Assembly (NCBI GenBank): GCA_001801495.1
Contig: MGXW01000046.1
Location: 1 to 27,181 of the forward strand
Length of the DNA stretch: 27,181 nt
Source: Gammaproteobacteria bacterium RIFCSPHIGHO2_12_FULL_37_34
GTDB lineage: Bacteria > Pseudomonadota > Gammaproteobacteria > DSM-16500
Reading direction: 5' to 3'
Below the pieces are notes generated by a model. It was not told the DNA's origin and ran no database searches. It saw nothing but the letters and a program-made list of their open reading frames with translations. Position numbers and translations under genes: made by a program. Every line of letters begins with the position of its first letter. The first letter of the stretch is position 1. This document shows, in pieces, positions 8,408 to 15,745 of the stretch.

Positions 8408-9523
8408 TTACTTCGACAATGTGAGCTTATGATTGTTTTCTAACTCTTCAATTCTAAGCTCTTCGAGAAAAGGAATGACTGATTTCACGCGCGTTTCAAC
8501 GTGTTTTAGAGTGGATATATCAAATGCTTTTATCTTGGGAGTAATCTCAAGAAATAATCTATCCACCATTTTATCAATCATTTTTTCCTGCAATGCTTCG
8601 CTTTCACCATCTGAAAATATTTCCTCGGTAAAAATAGTATCAATCGAACGATTAATCGCTTCCGTTATTTTGCTCATTTTTTCTTTAGGAAGTCTCTCTT
8701 TATTTTTTTCTTTATCTTTAGAAAAAAAATCCAACGTTAATCTTCTCTTGGAAAACGCTTCCATCACTACTTTCCCAAGTTCCGACTTGATTGCTTCCTT
8801 CATTTGATTAATCGTTTCAAATCGTCCTTTTGGCATTTTATCTTTTACTAACATTTTTCTATACGTTACTCTCGCTAATTTATAATATTTATATTTTGTT
8901 GCTCCTTCCTGAGTCATATATGCTTCTGTTTTTTTAAAAATTTTAATCGGTAATTTTTTTTCTATTCTATCTTGAGAAATATGATGAAGGGCATGACTAT
9001 CAAAATTTTTAATTTCATCAGCTAATGTTAAGAATTTTTTCTTATTCGCCTGTTTAAAGGTAGCAATTTTTGTTTCTTTAATATCATTAAAAAGATTGAT
9101 ACGCTGTAAATAAGGTCGAAAGGCTTCATAAGCGATACGCTTACTTGCTTCATCAAGCGGATTGGTTTCTGTAATACCAATAGCATGATCAACATGACTA
9201 TATACAATACTATTTTCAGGCTTATAGATGTAGCGCTCCGGATGATGAATATAAGGTTTAAACCACCATGCCGCATTTTTTTTACACGCTAATTCAATTT
9301 CAGATTTGATATAAAGTAATGCGCCTGTAATAATCTTTGCTTTTTCTTCATCTGGTAAATCAGTCCATTGCCATTGATGAATCACGGTATATACCCGATT
9401 AAACTGCTTACGCCTATCTTCTGGTATATTTTCCCTATCACCGTATTTTTCGACTGTTTTCTTAAATAAGCGATCTACATTTGCTTCCAATTCTTTCGTG
9501 GTTAGAAATTGAAATGCTCCCAT
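8408..9523 (-). CDS. Hypothetical lysine-rich protein, possible secreted effector
   Basis: A 371-residue protein I do not recognise. It has no signal peptide or membrane segment, is rich in K and E and looks mostly helical. Residues ~1-150 carry many aromatics (VIHQWQWTDLP, NAAWWFKPYIHHPERY) and may form a folded domain. Residues ~180-350 are highly charged, with KDKEKNKERLPKEK near 270. The C-terminus has an acidic patch EELRIEELE and a leucine at position -3, which resembles the E-block signal of Dot/Icm type IV effectors. That reading is inference. The ATG at 9523 has a very strong AAGGAGG site (complement of 9532-9538). It sits downstream of apaG, facing recR, and its codon use looks more A+T rich than its neighbours. 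A single-gene insertion is possible. Confidence 0.8.
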   Translation of the reverse strand: MGAFQFLTTKELEANVDRLFKKTVEKYGDRENIPEDRRKQFNRVYTVIHQWQWTDLPDEEKAKIITGALLYIKSEIELACKKNAAWWFKPYIHHPERYIYKPENSIVYSHVDHAIGITETNPLDEASKRIAYEAFRPYLQRINLFNDIKETKIATFKQANKKKFLTLADEIKNFDSHALHHISQDRIEKKLPIKIFKKTEAYMTQEGATKYKYYKLARVTYRKMLVKDKMPKGRFETINQMKEAIKSELGKVVMEAFSKRRLTLDFFSKDKEKNKERLPKEKMSKITEAINRSIDTIFTEEIFSDGESEALQEKMIDKMVDRLFLEITPKIKAFDISTLKHVETRVKSVIPFLEELRIEELENNHKLTLSK

Positions 9524-9623
9524 CGGAATAACCTCCTTGTTAGATTCCTTCTTTCTACTATAGACATGATTAGCTTAAGGAAATCTTATCCAAGATTTGC
9601 GTCCGAATAGATGTTTGAAATTA

Positions 9624-10025
9624 TTAATGTAATTTAGAACGAAATATCTTTGTAATCGAAGAGGGTGCGCTAAGAATAAATTTTGGAATGGCTACTCTAA
9701 AATGTTCTTCTTCCATGTTTTGCACTTCATAATATCCCTCCATGGTGCCTTGTGGGCTCACCAATTGGCAATAACTGGTATAAACAAATTGTTTACCTGG
9801 TTTAATAAGCGGTTGCAAACCCACCACACCTGCACCATGTACTTCTTCTATTTTTCCAGTCATATCAGTAATACGCCAATAACGATTCAATAATTGCACT
9901 GTTTCATCACTTTCATTCGCGATCGTCATTTCATAACTCCAAACAAACTTTTGATGTAACGGATCGGATTGTGCTTGTACATAATTGGGACGAGCCATTA
10001 CACTAATTTTTTCAATTTGTTTCAT
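9624..10025 (-). CDS. apaG: ApaG domain protein
   Basis: A 133-residue ApaG/DUF525 protein, a small fibronectin-III-like beta sandwich. Its exact biochemical role is not settled, although mutants in other bacteria show cobalt and diadenosine-tetraphosphate phenotypes. Family signatures are WSYEMTIANES, LLNRYWRITD, VVGLQPLIKPG, YTSYCQL and GTMEGYYEV. The frame also opens with a GTG two codons earlier (10031), but the ATG at 10025 is placed better after an AGG. The start overlaps the mpl stop (10012) by 14 nt, so the two are probably translated from one mRNA. Confidence 0.93.
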   Translation of the reverse strand: MKQIEKISVMARPNYVQAQSDPLHQKFVWSYEMTIANESDETVQLLNRYWRITDMTGKIEEVHGAGVVGLQPLIKPGKQFVYTSYCQLVSPQGTMEGYYEVQNMEEEHFRVAIPKFILSAPSSITKIFRSKLH

Positions 10026-11379
10026 ATACACCTAACCTAAATAACAATTTTTCATGAATACCATTAAACCCCGAATTACTCATAATAACAACATGATCAC
10101 CTGACTTAAGCGCCAGGCTAAGATCATTGACCAAGCAATCGACATTATCATAAACCGCTGTACGTTGTTTAAAACCTTCCAATACGCTTTTTAAACCCCA
10201 ATCAACTTCTGTGTTTTTACAAAACACTATGTCAGCCGCGCTCAGTGCTTCCTGAATTTTCTCTTTATGCACGCCTATACGCATTGTATAAGAACCAAAT
10301 TCAACCACAGCAATTATTCGTGCTGTTTTGCCAATGTTCGTTCGCAAACCAGCTAATGTAGTTGCGATTGCTGTTGGATGATGAGCAAAATCATCGTAGA
10401 CTACAATTCCATTTATTTTTCCTTTTATTTCAAGACGCCGCTTAACATTTTTAAACGTTGATAATGCAAAGAACGCTTTTTCAGGAGAAATATTCACATG
10501 ATGAGCCGCAGCAAGCGCTGCTAAAGCATTATTCACATTATGTATCCCAAGCAAATTCCAGTGAACTCTTCCCAACGTAACGCCTTTATAAATCACTGTA
10601 AATTGACTTCCATCAGCAACATGTAGTCGGGCTTGCCAATCTCCATGTGCTTGACCAAATGTTTGTGTAGATGACCAGCACCCTTGTTTAAGCACATCTA
10701 CTAAATGATCATCCTCAGCATAATGAATAACAAGACCATTGCCAGGAATTGTTCTTACCAAATAATGAAATTGCTGTTTAATTGAATTTAAATCCGGGAA
10801 AATATCAGCATGATCATATTCTAGGTTATTTAAAATAAGCGTCTTTGGTCGATAATGAATAAATTTAGAACGTTTATCAAAAAATGCGCTGTCATATTCA
10901 TCTGATTCAATCACAAAATAAGGATCATGACCTAAGCGAGCAGAAACACCAAAATTTTCTGGGATGCCACCAACCAAAAACCCAGGCGTGAAGCCAGCAT
11001 TCTCCAATATCCAGGCTAATAAACTTGTTGTTGTCGTTTTGCCGTGTGTACCAGCAACACCCAATACCCAACGATTTTTGAGTACCTGTTGAGTTAACCA
11101 TTCTGGGCCTGATTGATAGGGAATACCTTGGTTTAATATATATTCAATAGCAGGATTACCACGTTTAATCACATTGCCTACAATGACACAATCAACATGA
11201 TGAGTAATATGAGATGGGTCATATCCCTCCATCAACCTAATACCTTGTTCTCGTAGTTGCAAACTCATAGGGGGATAAACATGGCTATCTGATCCTGTTA
11301 CCTCATGCCCACTTTGTTTTGCCAGGATAGCAATCCCACCCATGAATGTTCCGCAAATACCAAGAATATGCAATCTCAT
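10012..11379 (-). CDS. mpl: UDP-MurNAc:L-Ala-gamma-D-Glu-meso-DAP ligase (murein peptide recycling)
   Basis: Mpl joins the recycled tripeptide L-Ala-gamma-D-Glu-meso-DAP to UDP-MurNAc in the cytoplasm, returning wall peptides to synthesis. The 455-residue product has the Mur-ligase plan: N-terminal Rossmann-like domain (MRLHILGICGTFMGG), P-loop GVAGTHGKTTTT near 108-119, the central-domain NNLEYDHADIF motif and YDDFAHHPTAI in the C-terminal part. The opening and DAP-type spacing favour Mpl over MurC. A good GAGGTGAATA site precedes the ATG. It is divergent from the histidine kinase gene across 63 nt. Confidence 0.94.
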   Translation of the reverse strand: MRLHILGICGTFMGGIAILAKQSGHEVTGSDSHVYPPMSLQLREQGIRLMEGYDPSHITHHVDCVIVGNVIKRGNPAIEYILNQGIPYQSGPEWLTQQVLKNRWVLGVAGTHGKTTTTSLLAWILENAGFTPGFLVGGIPENFGVSARLGHDPYFVIESDEYDSAFFDKRSKFIHYRPKTLILNNLEYDHADIFPDLNSIKQQFHYLVRTIPGNGLVIHYAEDDHLVDVLKQGCWSSTQTFGQAHGDWQARLHVADGSQFTVIYKGVTLGRVHWNLLGIHNVNNALAALAAAHHVNISPEKAFFALSTFKNVKRRLEIKGKINGIVVYDDFAHHPTAIATTLAGLRTNIGKTARIIAVVEFGSYTMRIGVHKEKIQEALSAADIVFCKNTEVDWGLKSVLEGFKQRTAVYDNVDCLVNDLSLALKSGDHVVIMSNSGFNGIHEKLLFRLGVYETN

Positions 11380-11402
11380 TATTCACCTCGAAATTAATAA
11401 TA

Positions 11403-11416
11403 TGATATTATTATCA
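11403..11416. promoter_or_regulatory. Inverted repeat between mpl and the kinase gene
   Basis: TGATA-TTAT-TATCA is a perfect 5-bp dyad in the 63-nt divergent region, 26 nt before the kinase ATG. It resembles a regulator half-site pair, but the spacing does not fit the FNR consensus (TTGAT-N4-ATCAA). In an A+T-rich promoter it may also occur by chance. Confidence 0.3.
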
Positions 11417-11442
11417 AAATAACTGCTAAAGGATAGTAGTTG

Positions 11443-13011
11443 ATGGATAGCCAAGGACTATTTGATGCGATCACGGATAGTGCCATATTACTCGATAAAG
11501 CAGGTCGCATCATTAACTGGAATACAGGGGCTGCTTCTCTTTTTGGTTACTCAAAAAGAGAAGTTTTAGGATGGTCTGTTAATTTTATTTATGATCGTCA
11601 TTATCCTTTCCCGCGTTTAATTCAAGAGACCAATTCTCAACAAAAAAAATGGTTGGAGGATACTATCTTTGTGCGAAAAAACGGTAGTAAAGGAAATTGT
11701 CGATCTTATCTCTGCCCTATGCCGCCCACCGAACAAAACAAAATCATTGCATTACTCATTCATCAAAACACATCCGTTTATAAAAAAACAGAAGAAGAAC
11801 TGCTAAATACTCACAACGATGTACTCAATCAATTTACTCAACTCGCTACAGGTTTTTGGAGCGCAAACTCACTTTTAATTGAAACGCTTAACGTACTAGA
11901 GCAAACCGAAAAAAAGTTACGTGAAAGCGAGTTGCGATTTCATTTGCTTGCTCAAAATGCAACAGATGTGATCTCCCGCCATGCACCTGATGGCGCCTAT
12001 TTATATGCATCTCCTGCTAGCAAAAGCACAATAGGATACCATCCTGATGACTTGATAGGAAAAAATATTTATAAGCTGATTCATTATGACGATCATGCCA
12101 AAATAAAAAAAGTTTTTACGCGAAAACGCGAGGATACTAACAACAAACCCATTATTTATCGACTCAAGAAAAAAGAGGGAGAATTTCGTTGGTTTGAAAG
12201 TAATATTCGTTTGATTATTGATGAGCAAACCAGAATGATTAGTGAAATTCAACTCGCTTCGCGTGATATTACTGATCATGTGCTCGATAAAAAAGCTCGT
12301 TTGCGCGGCCAACAATTAGCACACGTATTTCGTTTAAGCAGCATGGAAGAAATGGCATCTGGTATAGCACATGAAATTAGTCAACCATTAGCTGCCATTG
12401 TCAACTATACACGCGGATGCGTACGACATTTAGAAAATAATAATCATGATCGCGACCAATTGCGTACCGTAATGGAAAAAGCAGTCATTCAAGCTGAGCG
12501 CGCTGGCGAAATTGTACAACGTCTAAAAAACTTTTTCTGCAAAGGGCAATTAGTTAAAACGTCTTGCAAAATAAATAATGTTATTCGAGAAACAGTTAGT
12601 CTAATCAAAAATCAACTGAATACCTCTAAAACTAAAATCGATTTCGAGCTCGACAAAAATATCCCTGTTATCTTTATTGATAAAATTCAAATCCAACAAG
12701 TTATCTTGAATCTTATTCAAAATGCTATTGAAGCCATGCAAGAAAATCATACTAAAGAAAAACGTATCCATATCCAAACCAAATCACATATTGAAAATAT
12801 TGAATTAACTATTCATGACACTGGCCCTGGTTTTTCTAAAGAAATTATGAATAAAGCATTTATGCCATTTTTTACCACCAAAGCACATGGACGTGGTATG
12901 GGGCTAGCCATTTGTCGATCGATTATTGAGGCCCATGGGGGGTTATTTACTATCAATCCAACTACCAATAGTAACGGTTGGATACGTTTTTCTTTGCCAA
13001 TTGCAATCTAA
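11443..13011 (+). CDS. Soluble PAS-PAS sensor histidine kinase (FixL-like)
   Basis: A 522-residue cytoplasmic kinase without membrane segments. The first PAS domain spans about residues 8-115 (AGRIINWNTGAASLFGYSKREVLG), then a short helical linker, then a second PAS/PAC domain (~165-285, ending in LASRDITDH). The H-box is SGIAHEISQPLAA with phospho-acceptor H310. The ATPase follows with N-box NLIQNAIEAM (~423), G1 DTGPGF (~460), the F-box FMPFFTT and G2 HGRGMGLAI. The layout matches FixL/NtrB-type kinases. The proximal haem histidine of FixL is not apparent in either PAS domain, so the ligand is unknown. A TTG precedes the ATG at 11443, which follows AAAGGA. The regulator gene begins 22 nt after the stop. 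Confidence 0.92.
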   Translation: MDSQGLFDAITDSAILLDKAGRIINWNTGAASLFGYSKREVLGWSVNFIYDRHYPFPRLIQETNSQQKKWLEDTIFVRKNGSKGNCRSYLCPMPPTEQNKIIALLIHQNTSVYKKTEEELLNTHNDVLNQFTQLATGFWSANSLLIETLNVLEQTEKKLRESELRFHLLAQNATDVISRHAPDGAYLYASPASKSTIGYHPDDLIGKNIYKLIHYDDHAKIKKVFTRKREDTNNKPIIYRLKKKEGEFRWFESNIRLIIDEQTRMISEIQLASRDITDHVLDKKARLRGQQLAHVFRLSSMEEMASGIAHEISQPLAAIVNYTRGCVRHLENNNHDRDQLRTVMEKAVIQAERAGEIVQRLKNFFCKGQLVKTSCKINNVIRETVSLIKNQLNTSKTKIDFELDKNIPVIFIDKIQIQQVILNLIQNAIEAMQENHTKEKRIHIQTKSHIENIELTIHDTGPGFSKEIMNKAFMPFFTTKAHGRGMGLAICRSIIEAHGGLFTINPTTNSNGWIRFSLPIAI

Positions 13012-13033
13012 TGTCACACCAAGGAGAGGAAAT

Positions 13034-13675
13034 ATGTCAGTATTGGAGCCTGTAGTTTATATCATTGATGATGATCAAGCGATGGTTGAATCCTTATTAT
13101 GGATTATTGAATCAATTGGTTTAAAAGTTAAAACATACACACGTGCACAGGATTTTCTTGAAGAATATGATCCACAACAGCATGGTTGCTTGTTATTGGA
13201 TGTTCGCATGCCTGGGATGAGCGGACCCGAACTACAAATGAAATTAAATGAACAAGGTATGCCAACCTTACCTATTGTTTTTATTAGTGGTCATGGTGAC
13301 GTACCACTTGCTGTACGAGTCATGAAGGCTGGCGCAATAGATTTTCTTACTAAACCATTTAATGATCAAGTACTACTAGAGAGCATTAATAAGGCTTTGC
13401 GAATTGACCGAGCAAATCGTGAAAAGCGCCAAGAATCCGCTCAGGCTAAAGCTAAATTTGCTATTCTCTCCCCGCGTGAAGTACAAGTTTTACAAGGCAT
13501 TGTAGCGGGTAAACCGAATAAAGTGATTTCTGCTGAATTAAAAATTTCATTGAAAACAGTTGAAGCTCATCGTGCTTCAGTCATGAAAAAAATGGGTGTC
13601 AAATCGGTACCAGAGCTTGTCAAACTTGTATTAACAAATAGCATTCGAGAAGAAGCGGTTATTGAGGAAGAATGA
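13034..13675 (+). CDS. FixJ/LuxR-family response regulator
   Basis: A 213-residue regulator with an N-terminal receiver domain (VVYIIDDDQA at 7-16, phospho-acceptor D56 in LLLDVRMPGMSGPE, conserved lysine in FLTKPF) and a C-terminal LuxR-type helix-turn-helix (LSPREVQVLQGIVAG to KTVEAHRASVMKKMGV). The FLTKPF stretch and the receiver-linker-LuxR plan are typical of FixJ/TodT-type regulators. The ATG at 13034 follows AAGGAGAGGA. It is 22 nt downstream of the kinase, its probable partner. The open frame extends upstream to 12926 inside the kinase gene, but the strong ribosome site fixes the start. Confidence 0.94.
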   Translation: MSVLEPVVYIIDDDQAMVESLLWIIESIGLKVKTYTRAQDFLEEYDPQQHGCLLLDVRMPGMSGPELQMKLNEQGMPTLPIVFISGHGDVPLAVRVMKAGAIDFLTKPFNDQVLLESINKALRIDRANREKRQESAQAKAKFAILSPREVQVLQGIVAGKPNKVISAELKISLKTVEAHRASVMKKMGVKSVPELVKLVLTNSIREEAVIEEE

Positions 13676-13690
13676 TTCATATTTGCTTTA

Positions 13691-13756
13691 TAAGGATATA
13701 TCCTAAACAAACTAGCCATTTCCTGATGGGAGTTACCCTCAATTAAATAAGGATAT
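13691..13756. promoter_or_regulatory. Palindrome and direct repeat ahead of the Usp-like gene
   Basis: A 12-bp perfect palindrome, AGGATATATCCT, lies at 13693-13704. The 9-mer TAAGGATAT occurs at 13691-13699 and again at 13748-13756, 57 bp apart. Both lie in the 184-nt gap between the response regulator and the Usp-like gene, a plausible place for an operator. The link to the regulator is a guess. I see no clear -35/-10 pair in this gap. Confidence 0.35.
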
Positions 13757-13859
13757 TCAAGTACGCTCTTAAAGTGTTCTCCTAATTTTTATTATCGTTC
13801 ATTAGTGCGATGATCAGAATCCCCCTCAAATGATTTAGGCAAGTTAGGAGAAAGCAGCC

Positions 13860-14291
13860 ATGGATATGAAAAAGCAGGTATTAATTGTTACTAATGCAAT
13901 CACTGATGAAGAAATTACAAAAATAAAACAATCATTTAATTCAGAATACGCGCCACGAATTAATATCAAATTAACACTTGTTCACGTTATTCCACGTTTA
14001 CCTACTTGTTATTTTAATATTACTTCAATGGGATTACTCATTGAGCGATATTATGATGAAGCCAAGCGCACGTTACACGAGATAGGCCGACGTTTAGGAG
14101 TAGCACAAAAAGATCAATGGTTAATCTCAGGTAAAATTCGTACCGAAGTGTTACAATTAGCTAATAGGCTAGGTTCGAATTTTATTCTGGCAAGCGCACA
14201 ACAGATTCAAGAATTACAACGATCATTGTTCTTTAAAAATATTCAACAATATGCAGTAATCAGAAATGTGAACCAGATTAAGAAATTATAA
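13860..14291 (+). CDS. UspA-fold small protein (degenerate universal stress protein)
   Basis: A 143-residue protein with a universal stress protein outline: a first strand KQVLIVTNAI, the LTLVHVIPRL strand, a long helix with AKRTLHEIGRRLGV, a strand WLISGKIRTEVLQLANRLGSNFILASA, and a short tail. In ATP-binding UspA proteins the SNFILASA strand is followed by a GxxG-type nucleotide loop. Here the sequence reads AQQIQELQRSLFF, so nucleotide binding is doubtful. The ATG at 13860 follows AGGAG by 9 nt; a second ATG lies two codons on. It follows the kinase-regulator pair and ends just before a strong terminator, so it may belong to the same response. Confidence 0.75.
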   Translation: MDMKKQVLIVTNAITDEEITKIKQSFNSEYAPRINIKLTLVHVIPRLPTCYFNITSMGLLIERYYDEAKRTLHEIGRRLGVAQKDQWLISGKIRTEVLQLANRLGSNFILASAQQIQELQRSLFFKNIQQYAVIRNVNQIKKL

Positions 14292-14335
14292 GTGTTGAAG
14301 AGTGTCTCCTTGAGAAAGGACGTATGAGTCAATTG

Positions 14336-14375
14336 TTCCCGTATTAAATCCTCCCATTTAATACGGGAATTTTTT
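14336..14375 (+). terminator. Strong intrinsic terminator
   Basis: A perfect 14-bp stem (TTCCCGTATTAAAT at 14336-14349 with ATTTAATACGGGAA at 14356-14369) closes a 6-nt loop, CCTCCC, and is followed by six T residues. It ends transcription of the kinase-regulator-Usp-like block and insulates the phosphofructokinase gene. Confidence 0.92.
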
Positions 14376-14383
14376 ATATCTTC

Positions 14384-14412
14384 TTGAAAATACCCTCTAG
14401 CTTGCTTATAGT
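14384..14412 (+). promoter_or_regulatory. Sigma-70 promoter for the PPi-phosphofructokinase gene
   Basis: TTGAAA (14384-14389), a 17-bp spacer and TATAGT (14407-14412) lie right after the terminator and 33 nt before the ATG. Each hexamer differs from consensus at only one or two positions. Confidence 0.75.
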
Positions 14413-14445
14413 TCTGCCCATACCATCTTCTCTGGAGCAATTCAT

Positions 14446-15711
14446 ATGGAACAATCTAATGCTTTATATGCTCAATCAGGCGGTGTAACTGCGGTCATTA
14501 ATGCAACAGCCTGTGGGGTAATCGAAATAGCTAGAAAAAATATCGCTAAAATAGGTAAACTCTATGCCGCACGCAATGGCATTATCGGTGCCTTAACAGA
14601 AGATTTAATCGACACTGGTTTAGAATCAGATGCCGATATTGCAGCATTACGGTATACGCCTGCAGGTGCTTTTGGCTCTTGTCGGCATAAATTAGGAACC
14701 ATTGATAAACATCGTAAACAATATGAACGTTTAGTAGAAGTATTCTCTGCGCATCGTATTCGTTATTTTTTTTATAACGGTGGCGGGGATTCTCAAGATA
14801 CAGCCTATAAAGTATCCCAAATTAGCCGGGAACTAAATTACCCTATAACTTGTATCGGCATTCCCAAAACCATCGATAATGATCTACCCTGCACCGATAA
14901 TTCTCCAGGATTTGGTTCGGTTGCAAAATACGTTGCGGTCTCTATACGTGAAGCAGGAATGGATGTGGCTTCTATGTCGCTTACCTCTACAAAAGTATTT
15001 ATTTTGGAAGTCATGGGAAGACACGCCGGCTGGATTGCTGCGGCAGGCGGTTTAGCAGCTGAAAAAGAAGGTGATTCCCCACATATTATCCTTTTTCCAG
15101 AAATTCCATTTCATACAGAGCATTTTTTAAAACGTGTTAAAGAATGTGTAAATAACTACGATCACTGTTCTATTGTTGTATCAGAAGGAGTTAAAAATCC
15201 AGATGGTACTTTTATTTCTGAGTCTGGTTTAGTCGATGCATTTGGGCATAAACAGCTAGGCGGTGTGGCTCCTGTCATCGCAAAACTAATCAAAGAAAAT
15301 TTAGGGTATAAATATCATTGGGCACTTGCTGATTATTTACAACGCTCTGCACGTCACATTGCCTCAAAAACAGATGTTGAACAGGCTTATGCTTTGGGTA
15401 AAGCAGCTGTAGAGATGGCGCTTGCTGGTAAAAACGCAGTGATGCCAATTATTGTGCGTGAAAAAGGAAATAATTATCGCTGGACGATTGGGGAGGCACC
15501 ATTAGAAAAAGTTGCTAATGTAGAAAAAAAAATGCCAAGAGAATTTATTACTGCAGATGGCTTCGGTATCACTGAAGCGGGTAGAGATTATTTGCAACCC
15601 TTAATTCAAGGAGAGGATTATCCTCCTTATCAAAAGGGATTACCCCTGTATGTCAAATTGAAAAACACGGCCGTTGCTAAGAAATTAAAAACAACATTTG
15701 AGATTGCATAA
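14446..15711 (+). CDS. pfp: Pyrophosphate-dependent 6-phosphofructokinase
   Basis: A 421-residue PFK-fold enzyme that interconverts fructose-6-phosphate and fructose-1,6-bisphosphate. Two signatures mark the pyrophosphate type. The phosphoryl-donor loop reads GGGDS (112-116) rather than the ATP-type GGDGS, placing aspartate where ATP enzymes have glycine. The catalytic loop reads PKTIDND (140-146), with lysine K141 where ATP enzymes have glycine. Other family stretches are MGRHAGWIAAAGG and SEGVKNPDG. Using PPi makes the step reversible and saves ATP. The ATG follows GGAG by 8 nt. The gene has its own promoter and converges on rpoS with 34 nt between stops. Confidence 0.93.
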   Translation: MEQSNALYAQSGGVTAVINATACGVIEIARKNIAKIGKLYAARNGIIGALTEDLIDTGLESDADIAALRYTPAGAFGSCRHKLGTIDKHRKQYERLVEVFSAHRIRYFFYNGGGDSQDTAYKVSQISRELNYPITCIGIPKTIDNDLPCTDNSPGFGSVAKYVAVSIREAGMDVASMSLTSTKVFILEVMGRHAGWIAAAGGLAAEKEGDSPHIILFPEIPFHTEHFLKRVKECVNNYDHCSIVVSEGVKNPDGTFISESGLVDAFGHKQLGGVAPVIAKLIKENLGYKYHWALADYLQRSARHIASKTDVEQAYALGKAAVEMALAGKNAVMPIIVREKGNNYRWTIGEAPLEKVANVEKKMPREFITADGFGITEAGRDYLQPLIQGEDYPPYQKGLPLYVKLKNTAVAKKLKTTFEIA

Positions 15712-15745
15712 TCTCTGATAGTTGGGAGAAGCGTTGGAAGGATAG

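Noticed and set aside
8433..8807. A 124-codon frame opposite the 371-residue unknown gene
   Set aside because: The minus-strand frame is three times longer with a strong AAGGAGG site. The plus frame is a serine-rich shadow of lysine-rich coding sequence.
9541..9600. PmrA-type box ahead of the 371-residue gene
   Set aside because: Only one CTTAA half-site is visible on the coding strand. The second half at the expected spacing is missing.
11403..11416. FNR/ANR box upstream of the kinase
   Set aside because: TGATA-TTAT-TATCA is an inverted repeat, but TGAT and ATCA are 6 nt apart, not the 4 nt of TTGAT-N4-ATCAA.
12001..12315. A 104-codon frame opposite the histidine kinase
   Set aside because: It sits inside the second PAS domain, which is clearly coding on the plus strand.
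13860..14291. Usp-like gene read as a broken pseudogene
   Set aside because: The frame is intact, has a good AGGAG site and a near-normal USP length. Only the nucleotide loop is missing.
15712..15745. Terminator between the convergent pfp and rpoS genes
   Set aside because: The pairing around GGAAGGATAG and CCATCCCCTTC is imperfect, runs into the rpoS coding end and lacks a T tract.
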